Assembly: GCA_037013495.1 (NCBI GenBank)
Contig: CM072811.1
Span: forward strand, 38,517,452 to 38,581,451
From: Hippophae tibetana
Taxonomy: Eukaryota; Streptophyta; Magnoliopsida; Rosales; Elaeagnaceae
Length of the DNA: 64,000 bases
Direction of reading: 5' to 3'
Shown here: in pieces, positions 59,880-64,000 of the stretch
How positions within the stretch are numbered: position 1 is the stretch's first letter
Layout: each line of letters starts with the position of its first letter
Position numbers and translations under genes: made by a program
The notes under the pieces: model-generated
What the model was told of the DNA's origin: nothing
What the model saw: only the letters and a program-made list of their open reading frames with translations
Databases searched by the model: none

Positions 59880-61300
59880 AGATAGTTTTTGCTTAATATG
59901 CATGTATTAATATATTTATATTTATGAATATATTGTCCATGTTATTTTATCTAGTTAGATTTGGCTTTAGTTGAGAACAAGCAAAGAGTTAAGTTTTGAA
60001 ACAATTAGAAGATTACAAGTGAATGCCATACAAGCAGAGAAGCTGACTAGGCAAGCTACATGGATGACATGCAAGTAAAGAGGGTCAATCATGTAATGCC
60101 TCATGTACCAGGTGACACAAGTCATGCCACATGTCGATATAATGTTCGTTTGGAGTGTCATCGGGTGGTCAACGGGCATGCCATGCATCATCACTTGATT
60201 CTTTCATTCTTCCCACTGGGGCACCATGCAATCTATAATCATAAATCACAAAATGTCAGATGGTGCTAACTCAGTGCATGACCAATCCATTCATGCCACG
60301 CATTGCCCGCTCATTCGCTTAGTGAATCATTGTGCCACGTGTCAGAATCTTATTAGCCAGTACTATTAATTTATATTTTTCATCTCAATTCTTCATCTGA
60401 AGTTGATCTGATAATCCAGATTTCACTTGAACTTAATTTAATCCCTAATTACCTCATAAATCTTAATGAGCCAAAAATTACATATTTTTTATCATTTTTT
60501 GGAGCTAAGAATAGAGAAAAATACAAAAATTAAATAAAATTGATATACAATTTTAGGGGAAATTCAAGAGAAGATTGGTGCTACAATTCAATAGATTGAT
60601 TATATTTCTTTTCCTCCTCCCCTTTTTATCAATTTTTATGTCTTTTTTAATGAAAAATATAAGCTTTATGAATAAAATTATATCTAGTTAATTTATTAAT
60701 CTAAGAGTTTATGAACCCAATATTTACTATATGATGATCTAATATTTTACTCAATTATGATTCAATTTGATTATATTATTTAATCTAATTTTTATGCTAT
60801 TAATTATTTGGCCAATAATTGATCTATAGAGACAGTTAAATAGATTTAAAAAAATTATTTAACTATTTGTCTTAAAGTTTCTAGGAAAAGATTTATGGTT
60901 CTTATATATGTGATCCATAATTGATAGACTTAATGAGTAGTATGTAATTTAATTGACATGAGAGTGTGATTAGGATAATTATTATATAGTATATGTAGTT
61001 TACTTGAGAGAAGTATACATGCTAGCTTATATTCAATTAATTATGTAATTGATTGGTAATTATATTGGAAGAAATTTTAATGATTTACATGTTTAGAAAA
61101 TTGAAAAATTAAATATTCCTATATATTTTCTTATATATCTTCTTAGTTATCAATTATGAGTTAATTATTACTCCTATTTATTTTTAGTTATTTTACTTTT
61201 GTTTTCTAAAAACATAAAAAACACAAAAAAAATTGATTTTTACTTTTTTCGATACATATACTTACGCATTCATTACACATAATTTATGTAGATCAAAACT
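59880..61300 (+). repeat. Athila-like LTR
   Basis: Begins after a GAGGGAGA purine run and ends near a weak primer-site-like sequence at about 61300. Its second half aligns with the LTR at 42800-43630. The first half (60000-60340) is less AT-rich, with several CATGCCA and CACGTG-type words. Boundaries are approximate because the TG and CA ends have decayed. Confidence 0.6.
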
Positions 61301-61309
61301 GCCACAACT

Positions 61310-62691
61310 AATGATGGTGAAAATTATAGTGACAATGATGAAGATGATGAAAATTTGGTACTTATAGCCAAAAGACTCAAGAAAATCTCCAAATGCAACA
61401 ACTCATAACCTAACTGGAAACTAAGCAGTTCAAAGGATCATAATCCAAGATAAATCAAACTTATAAGTTTAGAAGGTAAAAAATCTAAACCCAATGTACC
61501 TAAATGTTTTGAAAGCAATGGGATTGGTCGCTTTACAATTGAGTGTGATAATAAAAAGAAAAGAACTAGAATAGCTTTCAATGTTACACTTAGTGATTTA
61601 GAAAATGACAACGACAATTCAAATGAATCATAAAATATTGGCACTAATTATTTAGCATATATCATAACTAATGGTCAACATTCCAATAAGTCTGACATTG
61701 GTTTAGACAATAAGGAAAGTGATTCGGAATTCGTACTAAATAAATTTAATACTAGTAGCCTTAATGAATTGTTTATAGATTAGTAGGATGTAAAAAATGA
61801 AAAGATAGGTTACTTGTAGAAGTAGCTAAATTAAATGATAAACTTAAATCCTATGAAACAAATCCCTCAATTATAGATAAAAAATTGAATTGAACTTTCT
61901 AATGTTAGCTTAATCTTGTATATCTTAAATAGAAAAACAAAAATCTTGGGTAAGAACTTGAACAATCAAAGGAAGTTGTGAAAAGGTTAACCATTAGAGC
62001 TGAAAGGCTAAACAAGATTCTTGATTATGAAAAACCTTTTAGAGACAAGAGAGAGCTAAGTTATGTATATTAGCATACAACGCTATCATCTTTAAAAACA
62101 AATGAGTTTATAAAACCTTCTAACCAATCTTCTCTATATACTACTCATACACTTTCAGCATCAAGGACTGCATTGGTAAGGCCGTCTGAATCTACTACTG
62201 TTACTTATTACACACAAAGAACAATTGCACCAATAATTGATAAAACTGTTAAGTTTATGCCTATATGTCATCATTGTAGTAGGAAAGATCATATTAGGCT
62301 AACATGTAAATTTTTATTGGCTTTGGTCAATATCGTTAATCCTTTCCATGCTTTAAGTTATAGGACTCATAATTATTGTCCATCTATGAATATTATGTCC
62401 AATAACTATGCTAGAAAATATGAAGTTGTTGGTTCAAAAAGGCAATTGAAATTCAACACATTTAATTCTAGGAATAATTATCATCATCTTATCATGCATG
62501 TTGTATCTTTTTTTAGGATGAATGTTAAATCTAAAGATAAGTTGAAGAATATTCCTATAAAGACTAAGGTAGTTGAGTTTCAACCTAAAGAAATAAAGAA
62601 ACCAAGATTCAAGAAAGCTTGGGTTAGGAAATATTATCTCTTTTCGGTCACCAAACCATCCATTAATGTTCACCTAGGAATCTTTGTTTGA
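61310..62691 (+). pseudogene. Copia gag relic with two zinc-knuckle regions
   Basis: Gag of a SIRE-like copia element, truncated at the front. Blocks: DENLVLIAKRLKKISK near 61345; a first knuckle CFESNGIGRFTIEC near 61510 with its second Cys changed; an acidic piece (SDLENDNDNSNES); a coiled-coil-like region with ELEQSKEVVKR near 61960; then the open frame 62173-62691 with an intact CHHCSRKDHIRLTC knuckle at about 62267-62308. A basic tail follows, where the protease would be expected, but no DSG motif is seen and the frame ends at 62691. Stops separate the first part from the last. Confidence 0.75.
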
Positions 62692-62804
62692 GTGCTTAAT
62701 TAACCCTATGTAAGCATCTTTATTAGATTTGTATGTTATTGTTTTATCTTTTATTTTTACTTATGTTTCCTTAGTCTTAACAAAACAAAAACAAGGGGAG
62801 TATA
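62692..62804 (+). other. Short non-coding gap before CACTA end
   Basis: T-rich then A-rich, ending AACAAGGGGAGTATA. No gene. The last three bases (ATA) could be the target duplication of the CACTA element, but the far end is outside the window. Confidence 0.4.
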
Positions 62805-62824
62805 CACTACTACATAAATAGGCA

Positions 62825-62936
62825 TTAAAGTCGGTTAAAAACCGACTTTAAACAAATTTAAAGTCGGTTCACTGAACCGACTTTAAATTTAGCGACTTAA
62901 AATGTAAAGTCGGTTCATGGGATGAACCAACTTTAC
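62825..62936. repeat. Three subterminal palindromes of CACTA element
   Basis: Hairpins at 62825-62851, 62857-62887 and 62904-62936, all built on AAAGTCGGTT and its complement; the second is perfect with stem AAAGTCGGTTC. A single GCGACTT word lies between the second and third. Confidence 0.88.
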
Positions 62937-63304
62937 CCATACATTTTATGATTTTTTTTATTTTCATTTTTCTTATTATTCAATATATATATAACATAAA
63001 AAATAAAATATAAAATAATAATACAAAAAATTAAAAAGTTAAATATATTTAATTACTTGATAATTAAATTTATTACAAAAACAAATAATGTATAAATAAT
63101 ACATATAGTTAACTTAAATTACAAATAAAATAATGTCGTCAAAGTGTAATTATGCGATCGAGTAAGCTTGGTTGGCTTAGAATCTTGATTGGCCTTCACA
63201 AGCATTATGACAAAAAAGCAGTCTAAACTTCAGACATACGAATGAAGAAATTAAATCATTATAAATATTACCATCAAAAAGAGATTACCACATACAACGA
63301 CATT

Positions 63305-63642
63305 CGATGAACTCATATTAGCACTTTATTAATCATTTGTCTATATATATGAAGCTATCTGGAATCTCTACTAGTATTTTTTAATGCTATATATAATGAA
63401 CTCTAAATATGAAATCAAGTGTAACTTCGATTTCTTACTTGGCTTGTGTGAGTTTTGGTGCCCTTAAACATATGGAACACGTTTATGGGCACAAAAACTC
63501 ATACAAACCAAGAAACAAATCGGAGTTACGTACACCGGATTTTTCCATTTAGAGCTCATTATAGTATTAAAAATACTAGTAGAGATTCCAGATAAATTCA
63601 TACTTATAAACAAATGATTAATAAAGTGCTAATATCAGTTCG
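63305..63642. repeat. ~340-bp inverted repeat (fold-back)
   Basis: Arms 63305-63463 and 63487-63642 are near-complementary over about 155 bases with a 23-base loop. Matching blocks from outside in: TATTAGCACTTTATTAATCA, TCTGGAATCTCTACTAGTAT and GTGCCC. A transcript through it would form a long imperfect hairpin. It is inside the CACTA element and not at its ends. Confidence 0.85.
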
Positions 63643-63814
63643 TAAGGAAAGTAGGAAAGAGAGATGAGATGTAGTTTGGGCCAAAAATAGGTCTATAAAA
63701 CAATGCATTCCCCTAAATATATGAGCATATGATTAATCATTCATCAAACAAGTGATTTCAAACACAGGAATAGATAGAGAAATTAAATCATTAAAAAATT
63801 TACTGTTATGTTGT

Positions 63815-63940
63815 CATATGCTATTCAAGATCATCAGAATCTTCTCCTGATTCTTCTTGTGATGATATAATTTGAACCATGTGTTCTACCTATTCCTCTC
63901 GTAAACCATCAAAAATTTACTGGTCGTAGCCCGTCTTGTT
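63815..63940 (-). pseudogene. Short coding-like piece in CACTA element
   Basis: On the - strand a frame contains VEHMVQIISSQEESGEDSDD, the sort of acidic tail seen near the C-terminus of some CACTA-encoded proteins. It is short, has a stop nearby and cannot be extended past the window edge, so the call is weak. Confidence 0.3.
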
Positions 63941-64000
63941 CCAACCAAAGAACTACATGTATTTAAAATCAAAATAAGAATATAATTTCATTTATTTACA

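Larger units (their letters stand above)
62805..64000. mobile_element. CACTA (En/Spm) DNA transposon end, runs off window
   Basis: The terminus CACTACTACATAAATA is the classic plant CACTA inverted-repeat end. Subterminal motifs AAAGTCGGTT/AACCGACTTT follow in three palindromes within 140 bases, as expected for transposase-binding repeats. Further in there is a large fold-back and, near the window edge, a short - strand coding-like piece. The other terminus is not in the window. Confidence 0.85.

Noticed and set aside
60060..60269. Paired frames of about 70 codons, both strands
   Set aside because: They are within the U3 part of an Athila-like LTR, so coding is unlikely.
1..64000. CRISPR arrays, operons, bacterial-type ribosome sites, rRNA and tRNA genes
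   Set aside because: Nothing of this kind was seen. The tRNA-like matches are only retroelement primer sites, and the regular repeats lack spacer-repeat structure.

Overview
The window looks like gene-poor, repeat-dense, very AT-rich nuclear DNA of a flowering plant, most likely a dicot. The evidence is a pile-up of plant-type LTR retrotransposons (Ty1/copia, Ty3/gypsy and Athila-like), initiator-Met tRNA primer binding sites, a CACTA transposon end, an endogenous plant pararetrovirus, and decayed exons of a plant GCN1 homologue. I see no intact host gene, no tRNA or rRNA gene and no CRISPR array. Nearly every reading frame over 60 codons is a relic or chance. No species is claimed.

Layout. 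1-12.2 kb: a Ty3/gypsy gag-protease relic on the + strand, split by a complete non-autonomous LTR element on the - strand (1725-9481, with LTRs, primer site, polypurine tract and target duplication) and by a 1.9-kb solo LTR (9996-11900). 12.2-20.3 kb: AT-rich non-coding DNA with two tandem repeats. 20.3-24.6 kb: a contiguous Caulimoviridae relic on the - strand in the order coat protein, protease-RT-RNase H, transactivator/viroplasmin, promoter-like region. 24.6-27.9 kb: AT-rich non-coding. 27.9-32.9 kb: a - strand copia element with one LTR and pol; its LTR resembles that of the element at 1.7-9.5 kb. 33.2-39.9 kb: an unclassified relic with a 285-bp tandem repeat, interrupted by a 2.0-kb solo LTR with perfect target duplication (34953-36972), then a gypsy LTR/leader relic. 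40.86-41.63 kb: three exons of a GCN1 (ILITYHIA)-like pseudogene, introns retained.

41.9-45.1 kb: a pair of direct repeats around an Athila-like LTR and gag. 45.35-54.61 kb: a copia element with both LTRs. Its 5' LTR contains a second complete element (45527-48998, - strand) that carries a captured fragment of an M1 aminopeptidase (APM1/puromycin-sensitive type). 55.2-61.3 kb: Athila-like LTR, gag and protease with a large pol deletion. 61.3-62.7 kb: copia gag relic. 62.8 kb to the end: a CACTA transposon terminus with subterminal palindromes and a large fold-back.

The genes do not form a working pathway. The order of events can be read from nesting: the gypsy and copia elements came first, the target-duplication-flanked insertions later. 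The most interesting items are the gene-capturing LTR element, the collinear pararetrovirus, the GCN1 pseudogene with intact splice sites, and the CACTA fold-back.
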